DNA from: Sporomusaceae bacterium
GTDB taxonomy: Bacteria; Bacillota_C; Negativicutes; Sporomusales_B; UBA7701
Direction of reading: 5' to 3'
Assembly (NCBI GenBank): GCA_022839045.1
Contig: JALHDI010000067.1
Location: forward strand, 1 to 27,088
DNA: 27,088 bases
Of the stretch, positions 15,727 to 23,806 are shown one piece after another. Made by a program: the position numbers and the translations under genes. Under the pieces are notes generated by a model. The model had not been told where the DNA came from, made no database searches, and saw only the letters and a list, made by a program, of their open reading frames with translations. Position 1 is the first letter of the stretch. Every line of letters begins with the position of its first letter.

Positions 15727-16326
15727 TTACCGTACCACCGGGACGGCGCAACGGATGCAGGCGACTTTGCCGTCGCGCAGGCGGGTCCAGGGCTCCATGA
15801 CCTGCTCGCCGCAGAAGGCGCAGCAGGGGGAATTGTAGATGGTTTCTTTGCCCGGTAAAATTATGTTGACTGGCTCCGCCTTGAGCAGTTCTTCCGTCGG
15901 CATGGTCAGTATTTCATGTATCCGTTGTTCGCGGGCAGTTTTATATTGCCGGTATTCCTCGTCGGACACGCGGCCGGCCATCACCCGACGGGTCAGGTCG
16001 TCGTTCTCCGCCGAATAGTTGTAGGGCAGTTGGATAACCCGCACGGCTTTTCCGCTTTTGCGGCAGCCGACGCTGAAGGCTTGCTTGCCGGTGTTGTTTA
16101 TGTACAGCTTGCCTTTGCCGAGCGTGCAGCCCAGGATGATCTGAAAGGGGTCGACGGTGCAGCGGTCGCTTTCGGCGATGGTGACCAAGTCGCCGTCGTC
16201 GGGATGGCTGTAGCCCAGGGCCGCCAGGGCCGCTTTCGCCAGGCGGTAGCCAATGGCTATGCCGGGGCACATGTGGCCGTGAAATTCCAGCACCTTTTTG
16301 AGATCGTCCGGATAAGCTGACTGCAT
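15727..16326 (-). CDS. FmdE-family protein with C-terminal zinc ribbon
   Basis: A 199-residue protein of the FmdE family, named after a protein associated with the molybdenum/tungsten formylmethanofuran dehydrogenase. HGHMCPG at 16-22 and SDRCTVD at 53-59 carry the conserved histidine, cysteine and aspartate residues thought to bind metal. GKGKLYINNTGKQAF near 72-86 is the family glycine-rich block. Cysteines 169/172 and 190/193 form a zinc-ribbon-like pair of CxxC motifs. The biochemical role of the family is not established. Here it lies between an unknown protein and a methyltransferase in a metal-chelate uptake operon, and a second FmdE-like domain is encoded at 12837-13670. GGGAGG is 7 bases before the ATG. 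Confidence 0.88.
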   Translation of the reverse strand: MQSAYPDDLKKVLEFHGHMCPGIAIGYRLAKAALAALGYSHPDDGDLVTIAESDRCTVDPFQIILGCTLGKGKLYINNTGKQAFSVGCRKSGKAVRVIQLPYNYSAENDDLTRRVMAGRVSDEEYRQYKTAREQRIHEILTMPTEELLKAEPVNIILPGKETIYNSPCCAFCGEQVMEPWTRLRDGKVACIRCAVPVVR

Positions 16327-16359
16327 TTGTGTAACCTCCCGTATAGTAATGAGAAATGA

Positions 16360-17499
16360 TCAGCAATAATGGTATTTGTCCTGACGGTGGATTACCGCCA
16401 TGCAGCCCTGGTTGGCCAGGTTGCGGGCAAAGCATTCGATGGCGATATCGGCCCCGGTTACGGTGTGCATGAACATGCTCCGGTTGCCGACCGCAATGCT
16501 GCGGGCGCCGGTGAGGGTGCCGACGGTGCCGGCGGGAATGACGGTGAAATAGCCGGAGAAGGGATATTCTTTGGCTTCGTCATCCTCAAGGTAGGACCGG
16601 TAGCCGGCGGGATAGGCGAGGGCCTGGTGCCGGCCGGTGCTGATGGTCAGGTACTGGCCTTCGCACGGCTCGTAGCTGAACCAGCCTGTGCCGTTGCGGC
16701 AGCGGCCGGCCGGGAGAGGGAAGTCCCGTAGGCCGACCCCTTCCATCAGGATGAGGGCCACTTTCCTGGTCTTCAGCAGTTCCAGTACGCCGGTGCTGAT
16801 ATCGGTGAGCAAGTCGGCTCCTTCCAGATTGGCGACCGGAATGAATTCGTTTGCAGCCGGGACCATCTTCGCCTGCCGCAGCAGCGTCGACCGAAAACAG
16901 CAGCCTTCCCTGGCGACCGCCAGGTGGTCGGGGAGGCGGTCGCCCTCGGCAGGCGTGCCCGCGAACAGGGCCAGATACTCTTGCCTGTCGATTACCCGCT
17001 CGATCCCCGGCAGGCCGCGGAGGCAGGCCATGTCTTTTTCGCTTGGCCCGTACAGGCCGGCGTAGCGGGTCAGCCAGTGACTGACGACCGCCAGCCCGTC
17101 CAGACGGCTGAGGTCGATATAGGCGGAAACCGGGATCATGTCTCCCGTGCCGACTATCACCGGGAAAAAGCCGCCTTCGGCCGCGAAGCGACGCGCCTCC
17201 TCGAAGGCGGCGGCAATCAGCCTGGCCCGTTCGTCCGGGGGCGGCGCGTCGAAGCGGAAGGCGTAATACTGCTGGGAGTAGATAAGAAAGGCCAGGCGCG
17301 GGTCGTAGCTCCCGGCGAGGTCCAGGGCGGTGTCGGTCACCCACTTGTTCCCTCTGGCGTCGATGTCGCCGGGGAAGGGGTGGTTCCGGAGGACGTTGCT
17401 GACCATGCGGGCGCAGGGGCTGTCAGCGGATGCTTTTTCGCCTGTCCTGAGATCGCGAATGCTTTGCCACTCACGGCCGTCGATGATCGCCAGGCTCAT
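16360..17499 (-). CDS. Uncharacterised 379-residue cytoplasmic protein of the chelate operon
   Basis: I do not recognise this family. The protein has no signal peptide or membrane segment. Conspicuous segments are GGFFPVIVGTGDMIPVSAYIDLSRLDG (about 130-155), an EGCCFRSTLLRQAK cysteine pair (about 220-233), a hydrophobic strand VALILMEGVGL near 268-278, the aromatic GTGWFSYEPCEGQYLTIS near 293-310, and a conserved-looking glycine-rich end with SIAVGNRSMFMHTVTGADIAIECFARNLANQGCMAV. The alternation of strands and helices suggests an alpha/beta fold. The start ATG 17499 overlaps the stop of the radical SAM gene (ATGA), with a GGGAGGGGA site upstream. The tight coupling argues that both proteins act on the same substrate. 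The upstream extension of the frame covers the radical SAM gene's end and is not used. Confidence 0.8.
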   Translation of the reverse strand: MSLAIIDGREWQSIRDLRTGEKASADSPCARMVSNVLRNHPFPGDIDARGNKWVTDTALDLAGSYDPRLAFLIYSQQYYAFRFDAPPPDERARLIAAAFEEARRFAAEGGFFPVIVGTGDMIPVSAYIDLSRLDGLAVVSHWLTRYAGLYGPSEKDMACLRGLPGIERVIDRQEYLALFAGTPAEGDRLPDHLAVAREGCCFRSTLLRQAKMVPAANEFIPVANLEGADLLTDISTGVLELLKTRKVALILMEGVGLRDFPLPAGRCRNGTGWFSYEPCEGQYLTISTGRHQALAYPAGYRSYLEDDEAKEYPFSGYFTVIPAGTVGTLTGARSIAVGNRSMFMHTVTGADIAIECFARNLANQGCMAVIHRQDKYHYC

Positions 17500-18503
17500 G
17501 CCGTCCCCTCCCTGGAGTTCCAGTCGGTCCGCCGGCCGTGGATGTTGATGGCGCGGCCGCAGGCCGGGCACTTGTTATCCAGGCAGTGATAGCGGCTGAG
17601 CCGGTCGCCGCCGCAGCCCAGGCTGAAACGCTCGATAACCGGCGTTTTGCAGCCCGGGCAATGAGTGTTGACCCAGTCGGAGCCGACGAAGTTGTGGAAA
17701 TACACGTACGGCAGCAACCGGCGGCTTTTCTCCAAAGCTTTGTCGATGGCCGCGACGTTCGGATAGTCGGCTCCCTTCATCCTGTGCTCAGGCAGCAGGC
17801 GGAACACGTGCCAGGGTATTTCCGGGTCGACGCTGGCGATAAACTCGGCAATTTGGTCGATGTCGCCGTCGTTTACCGACTGAATGACCGGCGTGGTGAT
17901 TTCTAGGTGGGCGGTCGCCGCCAGCCGCCGGATGTTGCGCAGCACCGGCGAGGCGTCGGCTATGCCGAGGTACTGCCGGCAGAATTCGGCTGAAAGCCCT
18001 TTAAGGCTGATGTTCATGAAGGAGAATATCTTGGCCATCAGTTCGGTACCCTCTTCGGTCATATAGGCGTTGGTAAGACAGCCCATCGGCACTCCCGCGA
18101 CCGCGGCCGCTTTGGCCAGGTCCTGCAGCGAAAGAAGCGACACGGTCGGCTCGTTCACGTTGAAAACGATGTTATGACAGCCCCGTTTGGCGGCCATCAT
18201 CACCAGTTCGCGAGGCGTGAATTCGTATAGTCTGTCGAGCAGGCTCTCGGGCTCCGCTTTGGCGACAAAACCGTTGGCGCAATAGCGGCAGTCGAAGTTG
18301 CAGCCCAAGGTGCCGATGGTCATGCTGCGGCTGCCCGGGTAGGCGTGGTAAAACGGCAGTGACTCGATCCTTGACAGCATGAAGGTGCTCCAGCGATGGG
18401 GAAACCGTTCGCGGACGGCGCCGTCCTCCTGTCGGTACATGCGGCAGACGCCCGGCTTGCCGCCGCTCAGGTCGCAGCGCCGTTCACAGAAATTGCAGTT
18501 CAA
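17496..18503 (-). CDS. Radical SAM enzyme (AmmeMemoRadiSam/PflA-like)
   Basis: A 335-residue radical SAM protein. The [4Fe-4S]-SAM motif C-x3-C-x2-C (CNFDCRYC) is near residues 70-77. The N-terminus has an extra cysteine group, C-x2-C-x3-C-x9-C (residues 3, 6, 10 and 20), as in AmmeMemoRadiSam and PflA-like activating enzymes. The C-terminus has HCPGCKTPVIER and CPACGRAINIHG, a probable zinc ribbon. A TIM-barrel core with NEPTVSL (family N-E-P) lies between. I prefer TTG 18503, with AGGGGTGAG just upstream and a family-like MNCNFCERRC start; TTG 18533 lacks a site. Reactions of this subfamily vary (glycyl-radical activation, methylation, rearrangement). In this operon I infer work on the imported ligand, and there is no glycyl-radical enzyme gene in the window. 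Confidence 0.9.
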   Translation of the reverse strand: MNCNFCERRCDLSGGKPGVCRMYRQEDGAVRERFPHRWSTFMLSRIESLPFYHAYPGSRSMTIGTLGCNFDCRYCANGFVAKAEPESLLDRLYEFTPRELVMMAAKRGCHNIVFNVNEPTVSLLSLQDLAKAAAVAGVPMGCLTNAYMTEEGTELMAKIFSFMNISLKGLSAEFCRQYLGIADASPVLRNIRRLAATAHLEITTPVIQSVNDGDIDQIAEFIASVDPEIPWHVFRLLPEHRMKGADYPNVAAIDKALEKSRRLLPYVYFHNFVGSDWVNTHCPGCKTPVIERFSLGCGGDRLSRYHCLDNKCPACGRAINIHGRRTDWNSREGTA

Positions 18504-18538
18504 AATCTCACCCCTTTTAGTTCCGAAAGGCAAGCGGC

Positions 18539-19642
18539 TTAGCGCTGCGAGCGACGCAGCAGCTGGTCAGTTTCCTCCTCGGAAAGCTGGTAGTGGTAGA
18601 ACAGCGCATAAAACTTCTTGACCTCGGCCCTCAGATCGAGCGGGTATACTTCCGGATAGAGCAAATTGGCCACCCATTTGATGCCGATAAGTCTGTTGGC
18701 CGATGGCGGGCGGTCGAACCAGTTGAACGGGTAGTGGGGAATCTCGTAGACCCGCCGGCTCTGCACGGCGCGGATGTCGCGCCAGCCGGCGGCGCCCATG
18801 ATTTGCGGGAAACTGCTGTTTTCGCTGTCGTGGAAGTAGGAAATCAGGATGACCTCGGGGTCCCATACCAGTATCTGCTCCAGGGAAACCGGGCTACGGC
18901 CTATGTTCCCTCCTTTGGGGATGTTGACGCCGGCCACGTTGACGCCGCCGACGAATTCGATGATCTCGGCGTGCCAGGAGCCGCTCGGCTCGGTTTCCAG
19001 CCCCTTCGCCCCTTCGGCATAGTAGACGGTCACCGGTTTACGGCCAGTCAGCAGCGGTTTTTTGTCCCGAATCATGGCGATCGTCTCGCGGCAGTAGGCG
19101 GCCAGCCGGGCGGCGCGCTCCTCGCGGCCCAGCGCCCGGCCGGCGTAAAGGTAGGCTTGCTCCATGCCGGTCAGCGTTCCGTCGACGACGAAAACCGGTA
19201 TTTTAGTCAGATGCTGTATTTCGTCGGCCAGGGTTCGCGCCGCCGGCCCGATCGGCTTGGCCATCAGGATGAGGTCGGGCTTGATATTGAGAATTTCCTC
19301 GACGCTGGCGGTACCGGTGAAAGACGTCCAGGCCCCCAGGACGGGCAGGTCCCGGTACTCGGGCAGGATGAACAGATTCTCCTTGCCGGCCATGTGATAG
19401 CTCCAGCCGGCCTGCAGGTCGGGAGCCAGAGTATAAAGCAGCACCGTTTCCACCGGCGATACGGCGTATGCTTTTTTGATCACGGACGGCAGTACGATAT
19501 CGCGCCTGGCCATGTCCGTGACGATACGGTCGCCGGGTTTTGCCGGCACCGGCGCTTGCCCGGCCTGCTCTTTGCCGCAACCGGAGAGGGCCAGCGACAG
19601 GGCGACGAGCAGGACAAGCCAGAAAAGGCGTGGTATCTTCAT
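18539..19642 (-). CDS. Periplasmic binding lipoprotein of FecB/BtuF type
   Basis: A 367-residue substrate-binding protein. A lipoprotein signal peptide ends in LSGC with Cys22 as the lipidation site, so it should be tethered to the periplasmic face of the inner membrane. The cluster A-2 (class III) pattern is seen in DRIVTDMARRDIVLP near 38-52, SVEEILNIKPDLILM near 112-126, and PVSLEQILVWDPEVILIS near 245-262. The late segment WFDRPPSANRLIGIKWVANLLYP, starting at W308, defines a distinct subgroup of this family. It would receive the ligand from the TonB-dependent receptor and give it to the FecCD permease. The translation start has only a weak upstream site. Family members bind siderophores, haem, cobalamin or nickel chelates. 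Confidence 0.93.
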   Translation of the reverse strand: MKIPRLFWLVLLVALSLALSGCGKEQAGQAPVPAKPGDRIVTDMARRDIVLPSVIKKAYAVSPVETVLLYTLAPDLQAGWSYHMAGKENLFILPEYRDLPVLGAWTSFTGTASVEEILNIKPDLILMAKPIGPAARTLADEIQHLTKIPVFVVDGTLTGMEQAYLYAGRALGREERAARLAAYCRETIAMIRDKKPLLTGRKPVTVYYAEGAKGLETEPSGSWHAEIIEFVGGVNVAGVNIPKGGNIGRSPVSLEQILVWDPEVILISYFHDSENSSFPQIMGAAGWRDIRAVQSRRVYEIPHYPFNWFDRPPSANRLIGIKWVANLLYPEVYPLDLRAEVKKFYALFYHYQLSEEETDQLLRRSQR

Positions 19643-19680
19643 CGTTTTTGATCCGGCTGACCTTAAGCCAGCCGCCTTTA

Positions 19681-21732
19681 TCAGATTTTGTAATTTACGC
19701 CGGTGATGAAGGTGCGGCCGGAAGCCGGGTAAAACAGGGCGTTGGAATAATTGCGGTCGAAGATATTGTAGACTTTGACGTACCAGTCCAGCTTGGCGTT
19801 AACCTGGCGGCTGATCTTAAGATCCACCGTGTTGTAGGCGGGCAGGTAGCCATATATGTACGATCCGGTCCGGGTGTCTCTGGTGGAGCCGTCATCGCCG
19901 GTATAGCGCTTGTCCACCCAGTGGCCGGTGAGGCTGAAGGTATAGCCTTTGTCCGCTTTGTAGGTCAGGCCGTAGTTGATGTGGTGCCGCGGTGCGTAAG
20001 TCAATGCTGTGACCGTGCCGTCGGTTTTTTGGGATGAGGTGTCCAGATAGGTGTAATTGGCGAAGCTGCTCCACCGGTCGGAGTGCTTTTTCGTGACCTC
20101 CAGTTCGATGCCCTTGACTTTGGCCCAGGTGGCGTTGTAATAGTATCTGTTCGCGTCGGTATCGATGCGGTCGGTGATATCGTTTTGGAAAAAGGCGATG
20201 TCGGCCGTCGTTTTATCGTCGAAAACCCGTTTGAAACCCAACTCGTAGTTGGTGGACCTTTCCGGCTTCAGATCGGCCGAGCCATAGGTGCCGTAAAGCT
20301 GGGTGGCGGTGGGAAAGCTGAGAGTCCTCCCGTAGGAGGCGCGGGCGGTATCCCGGCTGTTAAACTGGTACACCACGTTAACCACCGGGCTGTACGCCGA
20401 CCCTTTTTTCGTCCCGCTGTCCTGGCTCTTCACTTCGTTTACGTCATATCTGACGCCGAAGGTGAGCATCGCCTTGGCGCTGAGGGAGTAGTTGTCCTGC
20501 AGATAGTAGCCGTAGCGCTTGTTGTTGAACAATTTCCACTTCAGCTTGTCAGGGTTGTAGGGGTCGTTGACCGGATCGACGGACGCAGAGTTCTTCCAGT
20601 CGAGGTCGTTGTAAAGCGCGCCGAAGGTCAGCGTGTGCTTGCCGTCCAGCATCCAGTTGCTCTGTAGTTCCAGGCCGTTCATGGTGCATTCCCAGGGGCT
20701 CTTGTTCCACCGCAGCGTACTGTAGCCGGTATCCTTGCTGCTGGTACCCTTCACGATGCCGCCGACGGCGGTCGCCGCGCTTGAATCATAGCCTTTGCCG
20801 TCCGCCCAAAGCTCCTGGCTTTCGGTGAAGCGGTAGGCTTTTACGTCGATATCCAGCTTGCTGTTGAGTTTCTTGCCGTAGTCCAGCGCCAGGCTGGTCC
20901 GTTCCCAGTTGCGGAACTCCCAATTATTAAGCCCGGGCCAAAAACCGGTTTTCGCGGAAATGATATGGCCGTCGACCGGGTCGATGGTGTTAAGGCAGTC
21001 CTTGTCGGTGAGCGAATAGCTGCCCATAAAGGACAGCGCCGCCCCGTCCGGCAATCTCCAGTTCAGTTTCGCGTTCAAATACTTGCTCCTCGCGCCGCTG
21101 TCCAGGTAGCCGGCGGTATGGGTCGAGCCGGCGTTGAAGTAGTAGTTGAATTTGGCATCGCCGCCTCCGTAGCCCATTGAGCCGTTGAGAGTTTTGAATG
21201 AGCCGCCGACAAGCGAAATGCTGCCGCCGGGATTGTCTTTGCCGCTTTTCGTTGTGATAAGGATGATGCTGCCGATAGCGTCGGTGCCGTAGATCACTGG
21301 CGCCGGCCCTTTGATAATCTCGATTTTGGCGATGTTTTCGACCGGGAACATGTTCAGGTCCACCGAGCCGGTGCCGCCGACCTTGGACAGCGGGTTGACC
21401 AGCAAGCCGTCGATATAAATTTTGGTGTAGGACAGGCTGCTGCCGCGAATATCCACCTGCATGGCATTCTTCTTGTGCTGGTAAAAGTTCAGGCCGGGAA
21501 CGTCTTCGAGCGCGTCCGCGAGGGTGCGGGCCCCCTTGGCGGCGATTTCTTTGGCGGTCATGACGCTTGTGGTAACCAGGTATTTTTCCAGCGGCACCGC
21601 CGTGACAACCACTTCATCCAGGGTGGTGGCGGCCGGCTCGGTTGCCTGCGCTATCGCCAGGCCGGGTGCCGGAGCCAAAAGGGTAACGATACCGAGAGTG
21701 ACCATGAAACGGATGATTGCCTTGAAAAACAT
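19681..21732 (-). CDS. TonB-dependent outer-membrane receptor
   Basis: A 683-residue outer-membrane receptor. The signal peptide is cleaved after about A30 (AIAQA). The TonB box DEVVVTA is at 39-45. The plug domain (about 48-165) includes LADALEDVPGLNFYQ, VDIRGSSLSYTKIYIDG, and VENIAKIEIIKGPAPVIYGTDAIGG-like sequence, matching the family plug signature. The rest is a 22-strand barrel type with YGRTLSFPTATQLYG and LKPERSTNYELGFKR. It ends in NYKI rather than an aromatic residue. The overall look is of the BtuB/cobalamin-catecholate class, but the ligand is unknown. GGGGGAAG precedes the ATG. It is the first gene of the 12-gene operon, with an AT-rich upstream region. It shows the host has an outer membrane. 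Confidence 0.94.
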   Translation of the reverse strand: MFFKAIIRFMVTLGIVTLLAPAPGLAIAQATEPAATTLDEVVVTAVPLEKYLVTTSVMTAKEIAAKGARTLADALEDVPGLNFYQHKKNAMQVDIRGSSLSYTKIYIDGLLVNPLSKVGGTGSVDLNMFPVENIAKIEIIKGPAPVIYGTDAIGSIILITTKSGKDNPGGSISLVGGSFKTLNGSMGYGGGDAKFNYYFNAGSTHTAGYLDSGARSKYLNAKLNWRLPDGAALSFMGSYSLTDKDCLNTIDPVDGHIISAKTGFWPGLNNWEFRNWERTSLALDYGKKLNSKLDIDVKAYRFTESQELWADGKGYDSSAATAVGGIVKGTSSKDTGYSTLRWNKSPWECTMNGLELQSNWMLDGKHTLTFGALYNDLDWKNSASVDPVNDPYNPDKLKWKLFNNKRYGYYLQDNYSLSAKAMLTFGVRYDVNEVKSQDSGTKKGSAYSPVVNVVYQFNSRDTARASYGRTLSFPTATQLYGTYGSADLKPERSTNYELGFKRVFDDKTTADIAFFQNDITDRIDTDANRYYYNATWAKVKGIELEVTKKHSDRWSSFANYTYLDTSSQKTDGTVTALTYAPRHHINYGLTYKADKGYTFSLTGHWVDKRYTGDDGSTRDTRTGSYIYGYLPAYNTVDLKISRQVNAKLDWYVKVYNIFDRNYSNALFYPASGRTFITGVNYKI

Positions 21733-22363
21733 GCTCTTCCCCCTTCACAACTGATCGTTTTTGGCGGCTGCTCTGCTTGTTCGCAATCAATCGCGCAGAA
21801 AAAAGAAAGAAGTTGATGAGTGCAGACGACAAATATCCGCCTTTATGGTATTTATGGAAGATATTGCTTGATTTTATAATAATACAATAACAAATATAAA
21901 TCAATAAAAATGATATATATAATGAATTTATTTTATGTTTTGTTTAGTTTAGTTAGTTGTATTGTAGGTAAAAGGTGGTTTTTGTGTTGAAATGAGAAAA
22001 GGCGGCTTCGGTGGGCAAGTGCAAACGGGGGGACAAAAAAAGCCTGCAGTCTAGTCAGGTCTTCTTATCATTGCATTTTGGCAGCGTAATGCCGACTGTG
22101 CTGAGTTATTAATCAAAGTGTTCCGAATGTTGGCATGGCCAAGCCATTCCGCCAATACGGCTAAAATGGCTTAGGGAGTTATCATGAAGCTTTCGGTCTT
22201 GCTGGGCAATTTTACAGGAATGCCCCGCCAAATTAAAATATAGGCAAACAAAAACATAATTTTAAAAGCATTTTAGTTTGTTTATGTTGATTTATGATTG
22301 GTATAATATTATCATAATTTATAGGGAAACAAAGACCGCGAGACTCGGGAAGAGAGCGGATAA
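21733..22363. promoter_or_regulatory. 631-bp AT-rich divergent intergenic region
   Basis: This gap separates the receptor operon (-) from the phosphatase gene (+) and is strikingly AT-rich between about 21830 and 21970 and again from 22245. It should hold promoters for both directions. It also contains a hairpin at 22141-22172 (AAGCCATT with AATGGCTT, plus an inner CCG/CGG) and a possible 19-codon reading frame at 22184-22243. I see no Fur box, cobalamin riboswitch or molybdenum-cofactor riboswitch. Confidence 0.6.
22278..22307 (+). promoter_or_regulatory. Putative extended -10 promoter of the phosphatase gene
   Basis: TTGTTT (22278-22283), an 18-base spacer and TATAAT (22302-22307), with TGG directly before the -10 box giving an extended -10. 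It lies 57 bases upstream of the ATG at 22364. A palindrome-like GTATAATATTATCA overlaps the -10 box and could be an operator. Confidence 0.55.
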
Positions 22364-23638
22364 ATGATGGGGATGAAGCGGGTTATCCGCAGTTGGCCGA
22401 TAGTAGCGCTACTCATAATCGCGCTGGCCTGTTTGGCGCCGGCGCTTTCTTCCCCGGCGCCGCTGGCGGTATCCGTTCCACGGCACGTAACCTTGACCTG
22501 GAAGGACGATCCCTGCACCACGCAGACGATCGCCTGGCAGACATCGGCCCTCTGTCAGGGCGGCCGGGTCCAATACGCTGAAGCCGCGGCGGGCGGCGGC
22601 TTGCCCATAAGCGCCACTTCGGTTGTTGCCCGGGGAGAACCTCTTCTGACAGACAGCGGGAAGATGATAATCCATTCGGCGACACTGACCGGGCTCAAAC
22701 CAGGCGCGCGCTATATTTACCGCGTGGGGGTCGACACCGGCTGGAGCGAACCGCGCAGCTTTAAAACGGCCCCGGCCGATATTCAAGCCTTCAAGTTTCT
22801 CGTCTTCGGCGATACCCAGGGCGACACTTATGATCTTTGGCGGGCGGTGCTCCGCCGGGCTTACGAAACCAACCCCGATGCGGCCTTTTGGACCGTCGTC
22901 GGCGACCTGGTGGAGGCAGGGCAAGACCATGACCAGTGGGACGCCTGGCTGGGCGCCGCGGAGGAGGTAATCGGCGTTATTCCCGTGATGCCGCTGACCG
23001 GCAACCATGAATACTACACGCCGCTGTGGGGTGAGCGCTCACTGCCGACGTTATTTGCCGCCCAGTTCAAGTTGCCCGGCAACGGCCCGGAAGGGCTGAA
23101 AAGCCAGGTGTATTCCTTCGACTACGGGGATGCGCATTTCGTGATGCTGGACAGCCAGGCCCGCGAAGGGGCGCGCTTCCTACCGGACATGCTGGAGCGG
23201 CAGAAAGCGTGGCTGGAGAAAGACTTGGCGGCGACGGACAAACGCTGGAAGATGGCGTTTGTCCACAAACCGCCTTACAACAGTAAGACGGCCCGCGGCA
23301 ACGACGACGTAAAAGCGGCTTTCGTGCCGATCCTCGAACGCCACCGCGTCGCTATAGTTTTCAGCGGCCACGAGCATGTCTATGCGCGTACGTATCCCCT
23401 CCGCGACGACGCCGTAGCGGACGGTTCGTCCGAAGGAACGGTATACGTGACGGTCGGCCGCGGCGGCGACAAAGCGCGCGGGAAGGCGCTCGCCGGCGAC
23501 TGGCACGAAGTATACCATAACCCTGCGGAAGAGCCGAACTATCTCGTCGTAAGGGTAAACGGCAACGTACTGTCGGTCGAGGTGTTCGGGCTTAGCGGCG
23601 ACTTGATCGACCGCTGGGAAATCGAAAAAGAACGGTAA
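22364..23638 (+). CDS. Secreted purple-acid-phosphatase-like metallophosphoesterase
   Basis: A 424-residue exported enzyme. The N-terminal hydrophobic segment (about 10-30) is a signal peptide or anchor. Residues about 38-135 form a fibronectin III-like purple-acid-phosphatase N domain ending in GLKPGARYIYRVGVDTGWSEPRSF. The metallophosphatase domain follows, with the five motifs: GDTQG (149-153), GDLVEAGQ (about 180), GNHEYY (about 213), FVHKPPYNS (about 302) and SGHEHVYART (about 338). These supply the two-metal site that cleaves phosphate esters. The start is ATG 22364 with a weak AAGAGAG site; ATG 22373 would also serve. Its link to the Mo/W genes is only positional; it could release phosphate, or free oxyanions, outside the inner membrane. 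Confidence 0.9.
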   Translation: MMGMKRVIRSWPIVALLIIALACLAPALSSPAPLAVSVPRHVTLTWKDDPCTTQTIAWQTSALCQGGRVQYAEAAAGGGLPISATSVVARGEPLLTDSGKMIIHSATLTGLKPGARYIYRVGVDTGWSEPRSFKTAPADIQAFKFLVFGDTQGDTYDLWRAVLRRAYETNPDAAFWTVVGDLVEAGQDHDQWDAWLGAAEEVIGVIPVMPLTGNHEYYTPLWGERSLPTLFAAQFKLPGNGPEGLKSQVYSFDYGDAHFVMLDSQAREGARFLPDMLERQKAWLEKDLAATDKRWKMAFVHKPPYNSKTARGNDDVKAAFVPILERHRVAIVFSGHEHVYARTYPLRDDAVADGSSEGTVYVTVGRGGDKARGKALAGDWHEVYHNPAEEPNYLVVRVNGNVLSVEVFGLSGDLIDRWEIEKER

Positions 23639-23806
23639 AAGGATGCCGGCATGGATGCGGCCTACTGCAAGCAGCGTTGAGAACTGGCGGACGCCAGACT
23701 CGGCGTTTGTCGTAGATAGTCCGGATCGATGACGGACCCAATGCGGTGAAAGTGTGATTCCGCTGATGTCTTGAGACGAAAGTAGATTATACGAGGAGGT
23801 GCCACA

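Noticed and set aside
10386..21732. Calling the operon a cobalamin, haem or iron-siderophore uptake system
   Set aside because: Receptor, binding protein, permease and ATPase are compatible with all of these, but no ligand-specific enzyme or riboswitch supports a choice, and the FmdE, radical SAM and TrmO-like genes do not fit those standard systems.
21733..22363. Cobalamin or molybdenum-cofactor riboswitch, or Fur box, upstream of the receptor
   Set aside because: I could not find the conserved sequence elements of these riboswitches or a convincing 19-bp Fur palindrome; the AT-rich tracts alone are not evidence.
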